A stretch of DNA of 64,000 nt from Burkholderiaceae bacterium (GTDB lineage Bacteria > Pseudomonadota > Gammaproteobacteria > Burkholderiales > Burkholderiaceae_E). The position numbers were made by a program, and so were the translations under genes. How positions within the stretch are numbered: position 1 is the first letter of the stretch; each line of letters begins with the position of its first letter. The notes under the pieces were generated by a model, which saw only the letters and a list, made by a program, of their open reading frames with translations, searched no databases and was not told the origin of the DNA. Below, one piece after another: positions 9,994-19,708 of this stretch. The DNA lies in the NCBI GenBank assembly GCA_027493945.1, contig JAOSJU010000001.1, forward strand, positions 2,786,484 to 2,850,483, written 5' to 3'.

Positions 9994-10092
9994 TCGGGCA
10001 ACGTCGGTGGTGATCTCCTCGCATCATTCGAGAAGTTCCTGCCTGCTTCGGGGCCGAGGCGCTACTAAAGCTGGGGCGAAATTTCCGCACAA

Positions 10093-10108
10093 GCCCTACA
10101 TATAGTGT
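10093..10108 (+). promoter_or_regulatory. NrdR-box-like palindrome
   Basis: The 16-mer GCCCTACATATAGTGT matches the ribonucleotide-reductase repressor (NrdR) palindrome ACACTATATATAGTGT at 13 of 16 positions. NrdR boxes normally occur in pairs upstream of nrd genes; I did not find a clear second copy. Support comes from an nrdB-like start 315 bases downstream. It may be a relic regulatory site whose genes were deleted. Confidence 0.35.
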
Positions 10109-10423
10109 TCACGCCGGAGCGCTCTTCAGCGCGGCGAACCGGCGCTGCACGTCATCCGCGGGCGCGGGGTTCAACGACGACGATTCCGGCTGCGAAGCAT
10201 GTCAGTGAAATGCATTTGGCAATGCAGCTTGACAGCCTCGCGTGAACGTGCTCGACGACGTGATGTGTTGCGTGAACGCCGACAAAATGTCGGCGGAGTC
10301 AAGCCGAATGTCGCCCGATCGTTGCAAGCAATCAACATGGGCCGTAAGATCGCGCTTGTGAATAACAGCGGGATCTCGCGGCAATACAGGTAGTTACCTC
10401 AAAGTATTGAAGCGAGACGTCAG
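10109..10423. other. Non-coding stretch without a recognisable gene
   Basis: No convincing coding frame, RNA gene or repeat was found. Base composition is less GC-rich than the neighbouring genes. One small hairpin (GCCGAC-AAAAT-GTCGGC, 10278-10294) is visible. The open frames here are about 60 codons and lack family features. Confidence 0.5.
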
Positions 10424-10606
10424 ATGCTGTCCTGGGACGAACCCATTTCCGCCGCGCCGGTTCGGCCGGCACCGACCAGAACTCCGGGCCTTCCGGCCGA
10501 TGCTGCATCTGCACCGGTCAACGCGGAAATCGCCCTCTCGCCGGTGGCCTCCTCGCAGGCCTGGAACCGACGAGGGCGGGTGGTCATGAAACAGGATCCG
10601 AATTGA
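10424..10606 (+). pseudogene. Possible 5' remnant of ribonucleotide reductase beta subunit gene nrdB
   Basis: The 60-codon frame begins MLSWDEP and continues with a Pro/Ala-rich low-complexity stretch. From memory this resembles the start of betaproteobacterial NrdB proteins (MLSWDE or MLTWDD followed by an Ala/Pro linker). The conserved NrdB core (for example the DVNQLVPFKYKW region) never appears; the frame drifts and stops at 10606. With the upstream NrdR-like site this looks like a scar of an nrdAB locus. A chance open frame remains quite possible. Confidence 0.35.
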
Positions 10607-10705
10607 GGTCGATCGCAGAAACCAGGGGCGTGCCGTCGGTGACGACGATGCGGCACCCGCTGCCCGCGGGGCCTTGTTCCCCGAAGCGGATCGACTTCGC
10701 AAGAG

Positions 10706-10736
10706 CGCCGAGCCTTCGGGCCCGGCGTTTTTTTTT
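10706..10736 (+). terminator. Rho-independent terminator
   Basis: A nine-base-pair stem (CGCCGAGCC / GGCCCGGCG, one A-C mismatch) closed by a TTCG tetraloop is followed by nine T residues at 10728-10736. It is oriented for plus-strand transcription and ends whatever reads through the region upstream of the histone-like gene. Confidence 0.85.
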
Positions 10737-10875
10737 GCGCCGAATTCATTAGCGCAGGAACGGCAACACGCTTGCATCCTGTTCTTGCGCCGATGAATAG
10801 CTCGTACCGAACCTGCCTTCGGGCAGCCGGGCACGGGTTTCCATCATCGCAACATCCTGAGTAAAGGAGATTCTC

Positions 10876-11332
10876 ATGGCAACCGCCAAGAAAGCTGCGA
10901 AGAAGCCTGCAGCGAAGAAGCCCGCCGCCAAGAAAGCGGTGAAGAAGGCCGCCGCCCGCAAGGCGGTGAAGAAGGCCGTCGCCCGCAAGGCCGTGAAGAA
11001 GGCCGTGGTCCGCAAGGCCGCCAAGAAAGCGGTCAAGAAAGCCGTCGCCAGGAAGGCGGTGAAGAAGGCCGTCGCCCGCAAGGCGGTGAAGAAGGCCGTC
11101 GCCAGGAAGGCGGTCGCGAAGGTCGCCAAGAAGGCCGTCGCCAAGAAAGCGGCGAAGAAGGCCGTCGCCGGGAAGGCCGTCAAGAAAGCCGTCGCCGAGG
11201 AAGGCAGTGAAGAAGGCTGCCAAGAAGAAGCCCGCGAAGAAGCCGGCTGCTGCCAAGCCTGCGCCTGCGCCGGCGGCCAAGCCGCTGAGCCCGGCCGCTG
11301 CATGGCCGTTCCCGACCGGCAGCCGCCCGTAA
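10876..11332 (+). CDS. Histone H1-like Lys/Ala-rich DNA-binding protein, one frameshift
   Basis: About 150 residues of almost pure Ala, Lys, Val, Pro and Arg in degenerate KKAVARKAV / AKKPAAKKA repeats. This is the hallmark of bacterial H1-like nucleoid proteins related to Bordetella BpH1 and chlamydial Hc2, which bind DNA through the basic repeat tail. A strong Shine-Dalgarno (AAAGGAG) precedes the ATG. At 11197 an extra G within a CCAGG context breaks the frame; removing it restores KAVKKAAKKKPAKKPAAAK and a natural C-terminus at a TAA at 11330-11332. The near-identical DNA repeats are codon-level repeats, not a separate repeat element, and may vary in copy number between strains. Confidence 0.82.
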
Positions 11333-11471
11333 GCCTTCGCGCTTGCGCCGCGTGCGGCGCCGCCCTTCCGGGGCGGGGCCGCGGCCGACCTGGAATCCCG
11401 CGCGCGCCGACGAGGCGCCGCGGGATTCTTTTTCCTGTGCGAGAATCCTTCGCGATTCCCGATCGGACCCC

Positions 11472-12044
11472 ATGCACCGGGCACTCTGGCTCCTGCTCGA
11501 CACGCTCGGTAGCCTGCTCGCGACGGCGTGCGTGCTGCGCGCATACCTGAACTGGCTCGGGCTCGGTCCGCGCAACCAGGTCGGGCAATTCGTCGTCGCG
11601 ATCACCGAATGGATCGTCCGTCCGTTGCGCGGTGTGCTGCCTGCGGCCCGCAAGGGGCCGCGCAGCGTCGACTGGGCCAGCCTTGCCGCGGCGCTGCTGC
11701 TGGCGATCGTGCTGGCGGCCGTCTGGATCATGATCTTCGGCCGTGGCCGCGCGCCGGTTTTCGGGGCCGTGGTGCTGCTCGCGCTGGTGTGGCTGGTCGA
11801 GTGGTCGCTGTGGCTGCTCACCGCGCTGGTGCTGCTGCTGGCGGTGCTGTCCTGGGTGAACCCTCATGCGCCGATCGCGCCGACCATCGACGCGCTGACG
11901 CAGCCGTTCCTGTCGCCGATTCGCCGCGTGGTGCCGCTGATCGGCGGCGTCGACCTGTCGCCGCTGGTGCTGATCCTGCTGTTGCAGATGCTGCTCACGC
12001 TGCTGAAGTCGGTGACGCCATCGTTCATCGCGATCGCCGGCTGA
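11472..12044 (+). CDS. yggT: YggT family integral membrane protein
   Basis: A 190-residue membrane protein containing two copies of the YggT-type unit (a hydrophobic helix pair plus an SW/NWxxP loop), seen around AYLNWLGL...PLRGVLP and AVLSWVNPHAPIAPTIDALTQPFLSPIRRVVP. The second copy matches the YGGT signature well. Family members have been linked to osmotic or cation homeostasis and to chromosome or cell-division clusters, but the molecular role is not established. In related genomes it is normally followed directly by yggU; here an insertion sequence begins at its stop codon (12042-12044). Confidence 0.88.
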   Translation: MHRALWLLLDTLGSLLATACVLRAYLNWLGLGPRNQVGQFVVAITEWIVRPLRGVLPAARKGPRSVDWASLAAALLLAIVLAAVWIMIFGRGRAPVFGAVVLLALVWLVEWSLWLLTALVLLLAVLSWVNPHAPIAPTIDALTQPFLSPIRRVVPLIGGVDLSPLVLILLLQMLLTLLKSVTPSFIAIAG

Positions 12045-13692
12045 GAGCCTGTGAATTTTTCGCCGCGCAGGTGCACGAATCGAGCTGAGCAGCGTTGAGT
12101 GTCCATGCACACGAGACACGAAGCAGAATCCGAGCCGCGGGAGCGCGAGTTGTTCGAGGCGCTGGCGCCTGTCGAACGCTCGCCGAGCAAGCTGGTTGCA
12201 TCAGCACGCGGCAAAGCGCGCGTGCTGATGCCCAATCGCGAGCAGGTGGCGTTGCGCCCGATGGACCTGGAGTCGCTGCTGCCGGCGGGGCATCGTGCAC
12301 GGCTCGTGTGGGAGTGGGTGCGCCGACAGGATCTGAGCGCGATGTACGAGCGCATCGAGGCGCGCGAGGGCACGGTGGGACGCGCGGCGATTGCGCCGGA
12401 GATCCTGTTTGCGCTGTGGCTGTATGCGACGCTCGAAGGCGTGGGCAGTGCGCGGCAACTGTCACGGCTGATTCTCGAGCACGATGCGTACCGCTGGATC
12501 AGTGGCGGGGCGCAGCTGAACCACCACAGCTTGGCGGACTTACGCGTCGGGCACGGTGAGGCGCTCGACGAGATGCTCAGCGCGAGCGTGGCGATGCTGA
12601 TGAGCGCCGGGGCGGTGAAGCTGGCGACGGTGGCGCAGGATGGGGTTCGGGTTCGCGCCAGCGCGGGTGCGGCGTCGTTTCGTCGTCGAGCGAGTCTGCA
12701 GGAGAACCTGGAGCGGGCGCGCGAGCGAGTACGTGGGCTGAAGGATCAACTCGAGACGGATCCCGGGCTCGAGAGCCGGCGCAAGGCGGCCGCGCAGCAG
12801 CGGGCGCGCCGCGAGCTCGAGCAGCGTCTGGAAGCGGCGCTGGCGCGTTTGCCGGAGATGGAGGCGATCAAGAAGCGCAACGGCAAGCCGATCGAGCAGG
12901 CGCGCGCCTCGAGCAGCGACGCGCAGGCGAGCGTGATGAAGATGGCCGACGGCGGGTACCGGCCGGCGTACAACGTGCAGTTCGCCAGCGACTGCGACAG
13001 CCACGTGGTGGTGGGGGGTGCAGGTGAGCACGAGCGGCTCGGACATGGCGCAGCTCGAGCCCATGGTCGAGCAACTGGAGCAGCGCTTCGGCACCACGCC
13101 CGATCAGTGGTTGGTCGATGGAGGGTACCCGGCGCACGAGCAGATCGAGGCGGTTGCCGGCAAGACCGAGGTCTACGCGCCGGTGCCGCAGGCACGCGCC
13201 GACAAAGGCGACAAAGACGAGCAAGGCGGCGGCGGTGGATGCCCGGGCAATCATGAGCGCAAGCCCGACGATAGCGACGCCGTCGCGCAGTGGCGCGAGC
13301 GGATGGCCACGCCCCGTGCCAAGGACCTCTACAGGCTCAGGGCGGCGACGGCCGAATGCGTCAACGCGCAGGCGCGCAACCGGGGCCTGCAGCGTCTGCC
13401 GGTGCGCGGACAGGCGAAGGTGCGCTGCGTGGCGCTGCTGTTCGCGCTGGCCCACAACCTGATGCGCAGCATTGTGCTGATGCCGAAGATGTTCTCGGAC
13501 ACCCAAGCTCCGTGCGCGATCGGCCCAGGCACCGCGTAAAGGAAGGAAAATGACCGAAAACCCGACTCGGGCGGCACCGGACGCGCTCCGGACCCCGGTG
13601 AATCGCTGGTGTAAACGCCGGACGGCTTCACCTGCCTAGGCGGGTCCGTTCAGACGCCCGCGCGGTGTCGGCCGAAAAGTTCACGAACTCTG
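12043..13692 (+). mobile_element. IS1182-like insertion sequence
   Basis: The element is about 1650 bp with imperfect terminal inverted repeats. The left end is GAGAGCCTGTGAATTTTTCG; the right end read inward from 13692 is AGAGTTCGTGAACTTTTCG, so about 17 of the first 24 positions match. It encloses one transposase gene and separates yggT from yggU, which are usually adjacent. Exact tips are uncertain by one or two bases because GA/CTGA occurs on both sides, and no clear target-site duplication was identified. Confidence 0.8.
12099..13539 (+). CDS. IS1182-family transposase, one frameshift
   Basis: The N-terminal half (from ATG 12099) has the DUF772-type transposase head seen in IS1182/IS5 proteins: PMDLESLLPAGHRARLVW, FALWLYATLEGVGSARQLSR and HSLADLRVGH. 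A central coiled coil follows. After ADGGYRPAYNVQFA the frame breaks in a run of six G at 13013-13018; with five G it reads HVVVGVQVSTSGSDMAQL and continues through WLVDGGYPAHEQIEAV (the DDE region) to a tail with CVNAQARNRGLQRLPVRG and ALLFALAHNLMRS. Programmed frameshifting is not known for this family to my knowledge, so this is a homopolymer indel, either real or from sequencing. Confidence 0.85.
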
Positions 13693-13723
13693 AGGCCGCG
13701 ATGCCTGCGCAGCCGAGCGTCGC

Positions 13724-14041
13724 GTGCAGCCGCCTCTTCCCGCCTGGCTGAGCGGTGCGCCGGACGCCTGGCGGATCCGCGTCGCGGCGCAGCCGGGCGC
13801 GGCGCGCTCGGAAGTCGTCGGCGAGCACGACGGGTGCCTGAAGCTGCGGGTGGCCGCGCCGCCCACGGATGGCCGGGCCAACGAGGCGATCGTCCGATTC
13901 CTGGCCGAGAGGCTCGGCGTGCCGGCGCGCTCGGTGCGGCTCGTCGCCGGGCACGCCGCGCGTCGCAAGCTGGTCGAGGTGGCGGTGCCCCTCGATGCGG
14001 GCGCGCTCGCCGCGCTGGTCTACCAGGGCGCGCGGCCGTAG
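13724..14041 (+). CDS. yggU: DUF167 / YggU family protein
   Basis: A 105-residue protein with the typical family core: IRVAAQPGAARSEVVGEH, LKLRVAAPPTDGRANEAIV and GHAARRKLVEV. Its function is unknown; structures show a small alpha/beta fold. The GTG at 13724 is chosen because upstream ATG 13701 is out of frame and runs to a stop. Only about 30 bases separate this start from the right end of the IS, so its native promoter or coupling to yggT has been lost. The 3' end overlaps the convergent kinase gene by about 22 bases. Confidence 0.88.
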   Translation: MQPPLPAWLSGAPDAWRIRVAAQPGAARSEVVGEHDGCLKLRVAAPPTDGRANEAIVRFLAERLGVPARSVRLVAGHAARRKLVEVAVPLDAGALAALVYQGARP

Positions 14042-14973
14042 GCCTGCGTGTAGCGGCGCGCGACTTCGTCGCGATCGACGCGGTGGTTCTGCGCCCCCTG
14101 GTGCTCGATCTTGATCGCGCCCATCACGCTGCCCAGCCGCGCAGCTGTCGACCCAGTTCGCGCCGCCCGCGAGCGCGTACAGCAGCCCCCCGCGGTAGGC
14201 GTCGCCGCAGCCGGTCGGGTCGACCGCGCGCGAGATCGTCGCCGGCGCGACTTCGGTCATGCGCCCCGGCTCGTAGACGCGCGAGCCATGGGCACCGCGC
14301 GTGACGATCAGCGCCTGCACGCGCTCGGCGATCTGCGGCTCGGTCCAGCCGGTGCGCTCGACCAGCAGCGACGCCTCGTAGTCGTTGACCGCGACCGCGG
14401 CGGCGGTCGAAACGAACGCGCGCAGCGCCTCGCCGTCGAACATCGGCAGTCCCTGTCCCGGATCGAAGATCCAGGGCACACCGGCTTCGGCGAACTCGCG
14501 CGCATGCTGCAACATCGCGTCGCGACCGTTCGGCGCGACGATGCCGAAAGCGGCCGGCTCGCCGGCACGTTGCGCGCTCGCCGCCGACACCGCGTGCGCG
14601 TCGCTCATCGCCCCCGGATGGAAGGCGATGATCTGGTTGTCCGAGAGGTCGGTGGTGATGAACGCCTGTGCAGTGTAGTGCTCGTCGAGCCGGCGCACCT
14701 GCGAGACGTCGATGCCCAGCGTGCCCAGCCGCGCCGGTAGTCGTCGCCGTCGCGGCCGATCGTCGCGAGCACCACCGCGTTGCCGCCCAGTCCGTTCAGG
14801 TTGTACGCGATGTTGGCGGCGCATCCGCCGTATTCGCGCTTGAGCTTCGGCGCCGGGAATGCGACGTTGAGCATGTGCACCCGGTCGGGCAGGATGTGAT
14901 CCTTGAAGTGGCCTTCGAACACCATGATCGTGTCGTAGGCGACCGAACCGCTGATCAGCACGCGTCGTGACAT
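14020..14973 (-). CDS. PfkB-family carbohydrate/adenosine kinase, two frameshifts
   Basis: A ribokinase-fold kinase, most like the 'adenosine kinase' group found downstream of accBC-prmA in betaproteobacteria. The N-terminus reads VLISGSVAYDTIMVFEGHF, then YGGCAANIAYNLNGLGGNA (substrate lid), FDPGQGLPMF, the anion-hole/catalytic motif DPTGCGDAYRGGLLYAL and KIEHQGAQNH. Two breaks occur. Between 14735 and 14736 one base is missing from an ACCTGG site (restores DYLARLGTLGIDVS). Near 14130-14146 a second shift restores ARLGSVMGAIKIEHQG and a stop at 14020. The true substrate (adenosine, a sugar or a nucleoside) cannot be set from sequence. Confidence 0.85.
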
Positions 14974-14987
14974 CGTGACTCCCGGAA

Positions 14988-16308
14988 TCAAGGGTAAAAG
15001 AGGACGACCGAGTAACCGGCTGGCTGCAGGTCGTCGGCCTCGAGTGCGAGCCGCACCGGCCATTCCGCGCGTGGCGGCAGCCCATCGCCGCCGCGCGTTT
15101 CGCGCAGGTAGTGGTCGGGGCCGAGCACCTTGCGAACCAGCACGCGGTTGCCTGCGTCGGTGAGCGTGAGTTGCATCGACGGCCACTGCACGCCATAGCC
15201 GGCGCGGTTGCGCAGTATTGCCGACATCGCCAGCACGCCGGGCGTGCCCGAAGCCCGCAGTTCGAACGACTCGATCGTGAGCGAGCCGAGGTCGCGCGGC
15301 GGGCCGATGTCCAGTCCGAATGGAGCCAGCACCGTCGACAGCGCCGGTGCGAGCGCCGGCACGCGCGCGGCGATCATCGAGCGTTCGGCGATCGTCCACT
15401 GCGCGCCCAGCAGCAGTGCCAGCAGTGCAGCGATGGCCAGCGCGAGCCGGCCGTGCCGGTCGGCGAACCCGATTCCGCGGCGGGCCGAAGAGAAGTAGTC
15501 GATCGCCGATTCGCCTTCGTCCTCCTCCAGCACGGCTGCGGAGGCGGCGGCCGCCGGCATCGCGGCGCCGGAAGCGGCGCCGCCGACCGGCGGGCGGTCG
15601 TGCCCGGGCGCCGCGATCTCGATCTCGGCGAACCCGGCCGGCGTCGTCGCGGTGAGCGATTCGATCTGCTCGCGCTCGTCGTCCACCAGTTCCACGGATC
15701 CCGGCCCCCGGGCGCCGATCGCATCGGCGGTGTCGTCGCTCATGCGCCAGGACTCGGGCTCCGGGGTGGCGGCGGTGTCGGCGTCGAATTCCGGGCCGCC
15801 GTCCGGGCTGGTGATCGGCGTTGCTCCTTCGGTTTCGAATCCGATCGGCAGCGGCGATTCCTGCGGCGTAGCCGGCGCGAGCCAATCGGCGTGCAGGCCG
15901 GTCTCGGCGGTTCCGGCGCCCCGGTCATTCGCGCCAGCCGGGATTCGGCAACCGGGGATTCATCCGCGGCGGCGTGTCCCGCGATCGCATCGGGCGATTC
16001 CGCGAGGGCGATTCCGCATGCGGCGTTCGCGCCGGCAGCTGTGTCCCCATCTCCGGGCGCGACGGGGGCGTGGCCAGGATCGTCTCGGGCAGGAAAAACG
16101 CGGTCTGCAGGTTGTCGCCGGCAGGCTGCATCGGGGCCGAAGCGGCAGCCCGGGCCTGCTTCGATTCGTCGACGTAGCGCAGGAAGTCGATTCCCGAGAA
16201 CACGTGCTGGCAGGCGCCGCAGCGCACCAGGCCGCGGCGCAGCTTCAGCTGGTCGGGGACCACCTTGAAGCTGGTCTTGCACTGGGGGCAGGTGGTCGCG
16301 AGGGCCAT
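14988..16308 (-). CDS. DUF3426 zinc-ribbon membrane protein, two frameshifts in the linker
   Basis: The N-terminal MJ0042-type zinc ribbon (TTCPQCKTSFKVVPDQLKL, then VRCGACQHVFSG) is followed by a long acidic, Ala/Pro-rich linker, one transmembrane helix (LALAIAALLALLLGAQW), and a C-terminal DUF3426 domain of about 150 residues presumably in the periplasm (GVLAMSAILRNRAGYGVQWP; LVRKVLGPDHYL). The linker is split over three frames. One break lies around 16060-16120; the other falls between 15922 and 15923, where an ACCTGG centre base would restore the frame. Function is unknown. The position after prmA is typical. Start ATG is at 16308. Confidence 0.78.
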
Positions 16309-16362
16309 CGATCTCGGTGAATCAGCGGGTCGTTCGCGCGGTGCTTGCGCGTCCGGCACCGA

Positions 16363-17285
16363 TCATGACCGGCGCACTCCGGCCAGACAAGTCCAGCCGT
16401 CGAGCGAGCGCCAGCTTTGCAGCCCGATCGCCGGGTAGCAGGCGGCGATTTCCCGAGTCTGGCGATCGAGCAGGCCGGCGAGCACCAGCCGTCCGCCGGG
16501 GGCGACAAGCGCGCAGAGCAGCGGCGCGAGAATGCGCAGGGGATTCGCGAGGATGTTCGCGACCACGACGTCGGCGGGTTCGGGCTGCGGATCGCCGGTC
16601 GCGCGGATGTCGAGCGTCACCGCGTTGACCGCCGCATTGCGTCGCGCGCTCTCGAGCGCCTGCGGGTCGATGTCGATCGCGCAGACGCTGGCCGCGCCGA
16701 GCCGCGCAGCCGCGATCGCCAGGATGCCCGAGCCGCAGCCGTAGTCGATCACGCGCTCGCCGCCGCGCAGGTGCTCGTCGAGCCATTCGAGGCAGAGCCT
16801 CGTCGTCGGATGGCTGCCGGTGCCGAACGCGAGGCCCGGGTCGAGCACGATCGCGTGCCGGCCGTCGACCGTCGGCGGCGCCGCGGCGCCGGCATCGTGC
16901 CCCCGGTCAGGTGCCAGGACGGCGTGATCCAGAGCCTGCGTCCCACCGGGATTGGCGCGAATTGCGACTGCGTGGCCTGCACCCAGTCCTGGTCGGGCAC
17001 CTCGCGCAGTTCGAAGCCGGCCGGCGCCGGGCGCGCGCAGATGGCCGCGGCGTGCGCGAGCAGCGCCGGCGCGTCGGTGTCCGCGGCCACCAGCGCAGCC
17101 AGCCGCGTGCGTTGCCAGCCGCTGGCCGGCGCCGGTTCGCCGGGCTCGCCGAACAGCGGCGCCTCGTCGCCCGAATCGGCGTCGGCGTCCTCGGCCTGAA
17201 CCGAGGCGGCGCCGGCCTCGAGCAGCGCGTCGGACCAGGCGTCGACCGCGTCGCGCTCGACGACGAAGATGATCTCCGACCACAT
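16363..17285 (-). CDS. prmA: Ribosomal protein L11 methyltransferase PrmA, one frameshift
   Basis: An S-adenosylmethionine-dependent enzyme that trimethylates ribosomal protein L11. The N-terminal substrate domain ends with DQDWVQATQSQFAPIPVG. The Rossmann methyltransferase core has LDPGLAFGTGSHPTTRLCLEWL, DYGCGSGILAIAAA and the catalytic-type motif VVANILANPL. Between them the frame breaks between 16914 and 16915, where restoring one T gives ACCTGGGG (LTWGHDAG). About 306 residues when repaired, the usual length. It follows accC by 27 bases and precedes the DUF3426 gene, in a betaproteobacterial acc operon layout. Confidence 0.92.
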
Positions 17286-17312
17286 GGGAGCCTGGCGTCG
17301 CGCCGCCGCGGC

Positions 17313-18662
17313 TCAGGTGCCGCGCAGCGCGAGCTTCTGCTCGAGGTAGTGGATCGAGGTGCCGCCGGTGACGAAGTGCGCATCGGCCAGCAGTTCGCGA
17401 TGCAGCGCGAGGTTCGTCTGGATGCCCTCGACCGCCATCTCGGAGAGCGCGATCCGCATGCGCCGGATCGCCTGTTCGCGGGTGTCGCCGTAGGCGAGCA
17501 CCTTGGCGATCATCGAATCGTAGTTCGGCGGCACGAAGTAGTTCGTGTAGGCGTGCGAATCGACGCGGATGCCCGGGCCACCGGGCGGGTGCCAATGAGT
17601 GATGCGCCCCGGCGACGGGGTGAACTTGTAGGGATCCTCGGCGTTGATCCGGCATTCGATCGCATGGCCCTTGAGCACGATGTCGCGCTGGCGGAAGCGC
17701 AGCTTCTCGCCGGCGGCGATGCGGATCTGCTCCTGGACGATGTCGATGCCGGTGATCAGTTCGGTGACCGGGTGCTCGACCTGCACCCGCGTGTTCATCT
17801 CGATGAAGTAGAACTCGCCGTTCTCGAAGAGGAACTCGAAAGTTCCGGCGCCGCGGTAGCCGATCTTGCGGCAGGCCTCGGCGCAACGCGAGCCGATGCG
17901 CTCGAGCAGGCGCCGCGAGATGCCGGGGGCCGGGCCTTCCTCGATGATCTTCTGGTGGCGCCGCTGCATCGAGCAGTCGCGCTCGCCCAGGTAGACCGCG
18001 TTGCGGTACTCGTCGGCGAGCACCTGGATCTCGATGTGGCGCGGGTTTTCGAGGAACTTCTCGAGATAGACCGTCGCGTTGTTGAACGCGGCCTTCGCTT
18101 CGGTGCGGGTCATCGTCACCGCGTTGAGCAGCGCCGCCTCGGTGTGCACCACGCGCATGCCGCGCCCGCCGCCGCCGCCGGCCGCCTTGATGATCACCGG
18201 ATAGCCGACGGTGCGCGCGATGCGCAGCACTTCCTTCGGGTCTTCCGGCAGCGCGCCTTCGGAGCCGGGCACCACCGGCACGCCGGTCTTGGTCATCGCC
18301 TCCTTGGCCGACACCTTGTCGCCCATCAGGCGGATCGATTCGGGGCGCGGGCCGATGAAGACGAAGCCGCTCTTCTCGACGCGCTCGGCGAAATCGGCGT
18401 TCTCGGACAGGAAACCGTAGCCGGGGTGGATCGCCTCGGCGTCGCTGACCTCGGCCGCGCTGATGATCGCCGGCACGTTCAGGTAGCTGTCGCGCGACGG
18501 TGGCGGGCCGATGCAGACCGACTCGTCGGCCAGCTTCACGTACTTGGCTTCGGTGTCGGCCTGGGAATGCACGACCACGGTCTTGATGCCGAGCTCGCGG
18601 CAGGCCCGCTGGATGCGCAGCGCGATCTCGCCGCGGTTGGCGATCAGCAGCTTTTCGAACAT
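17313..18662 (-). CDS. accC: Acetyl-CoA carboxylase, biotin carboxylase subunit
   Basis: At 449 residues it is the standard length. It catalyses ATP- and bicarbonate-dependent carboxylation of the biotin on AccB, the first step of fatty acid synthesis. Features include the N-terminal [17 protein letters not shown], the ATP-grasp glycine loop [14 protein letters not shown], catalytic residues around [42 protein letters not shown] split over the active site, and CRINAEDP. It starts two bases after the accB stop, giving strict stoichiometric coupling. No frameshift. Confidence 0.98.
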   Translation of the reverse strand: MFEKLLIANRGEIALRIQRACRELGIKTVVVHSQADTEAKYVKLADESVCIGPPPSRDSYLNVPAIISAAEVSDAEAIHPGYGFLSENADFAERVEKSGFVFIGPRPESIRLMGDKVSAKEAMTKTGVPVVPGSEGALPEDPKEVLRIARTVGYPVIIKAAGGGGGRGMRVVHTEAALLNAVTMTRTEAKAAFNNATVYLEKFLENPRHIEIQVLADEYRNAVYLGERDCSMQRRHQKIIEEGPAPGISRRLLERIGSRCAEACRKIGYRGAGTFEFLFENGEFYFIEMNTRVQVEHPVTELITGIDIVQEQIRIAAGEKLRFRQRDIVLKGHAIECRINAEDPYKFTPSPGRITHWHPPGGPGIRVDSHAYTNYFVPPNYDSMIAKVLAYGDTREQAIRRMRIALSEMAVEGIQTNLALHRELLADAHFVTGGTSIHYLEQKLALRGT

Positions 18663-18663
18663 G

Positions 18664-19116
<453 letters not shown>

Positions 19117-19121
19117 GGCAA

Positions 19122-19606
19122 TCAGCCTTGTTTCGAGGAGCGCCGCCCGGCCCCGGCGGTTGCGTCGCCGTGCAGCGACTCGATCGCGGCCTGCACGGCG
19201 AGGCGGTAGCCGGTCGCGCCAGAGCCGACGATCACGCCGGCAGCCGGTCGGACAGGTACGAGTGGTGCCGGAATGGCTCGCGGCGATGGATGTTCGACAG
19301 GTGCACCTCGATGAACGGCACACCGGTCGCCGCCAGCGCGTCGCGTAGCGCCACGCTGGTGTGAGTGAACGCGGCGGGGTTGATCACGATGAAATCGACC
19401 CCCGCGCCGCGCGCCGACTGGATCCGGTCGACGAGCGCGCCCTCGTGATTCGACTGGAAACTCTCCAGTCGGCAGCCCGCGGCTTTGGCGATCGCGGCGA
19501 CGCTCGCGTCGATCTGCTTCAGCGTGGTTGCGCCGTAGATCGCGGGCTCGCGCTCCCCGAGCAGGTTCAGGTTCGGGCCGTGGATGACCCAGAGCAGTCT
19601 CGGCAT
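19122..19606 (-). CDS. aroQ: Type II 3-dehydroquinate dehydratase AroQ, one frameshift
   Basis: The enzyme dehydrates 3-dehydroquinate in the shikimate pathway. Conserved segments are [19 protein letters not shown] (catalytic Tyr), [16 protein letters not shown] (Arg and the Asn/His pair), [18 protein letters not shown] and [21 protein letters not shown]. Immediately after, the frame breaks between 19245 and 19246. Adding the missing T of an ACCTGG site gives [19 protein letters not shown], exactly the family C-terminus, and a stop at 19122. Since loss would cause aromatic auxotrophy, a sequencing error is more likely than a dead gene. Confidence 0.93.
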
Positions 19607-19708
19607 CGTCGGATTCGTTGAAATTAGGCGAACTTGAGCGAAATAGTGCGCCTTTATACGCCTGTTCGACGAAGAGCGCCAGAATTTTTCGCGCCGTGAA
19701 GCGCCGCC

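Noticed and set aside
9700..10100. Several 90-190 codon open frames in the inverted-repeat region
   Set aside because: All are Arg/Ala/Ser-rich, occur on both strands and mirror each other across the palindrome; no Shine-Dalgarno or family motif.
10876..11190. CRISPR-like or satellite repeat
   Set aside because: The repetition follows codon periodicity and encodes a Lys/Ala repeat protein; there are no uniform spacers.
13013..13018. Programmed ribosomal frameshift in the IS transposase
   Set aside because: A slippery G run is present, but IS1182-type transposases are normally single frames, and the same kind of homopolymer indel breaks unrelated housekeeping genes in this window.
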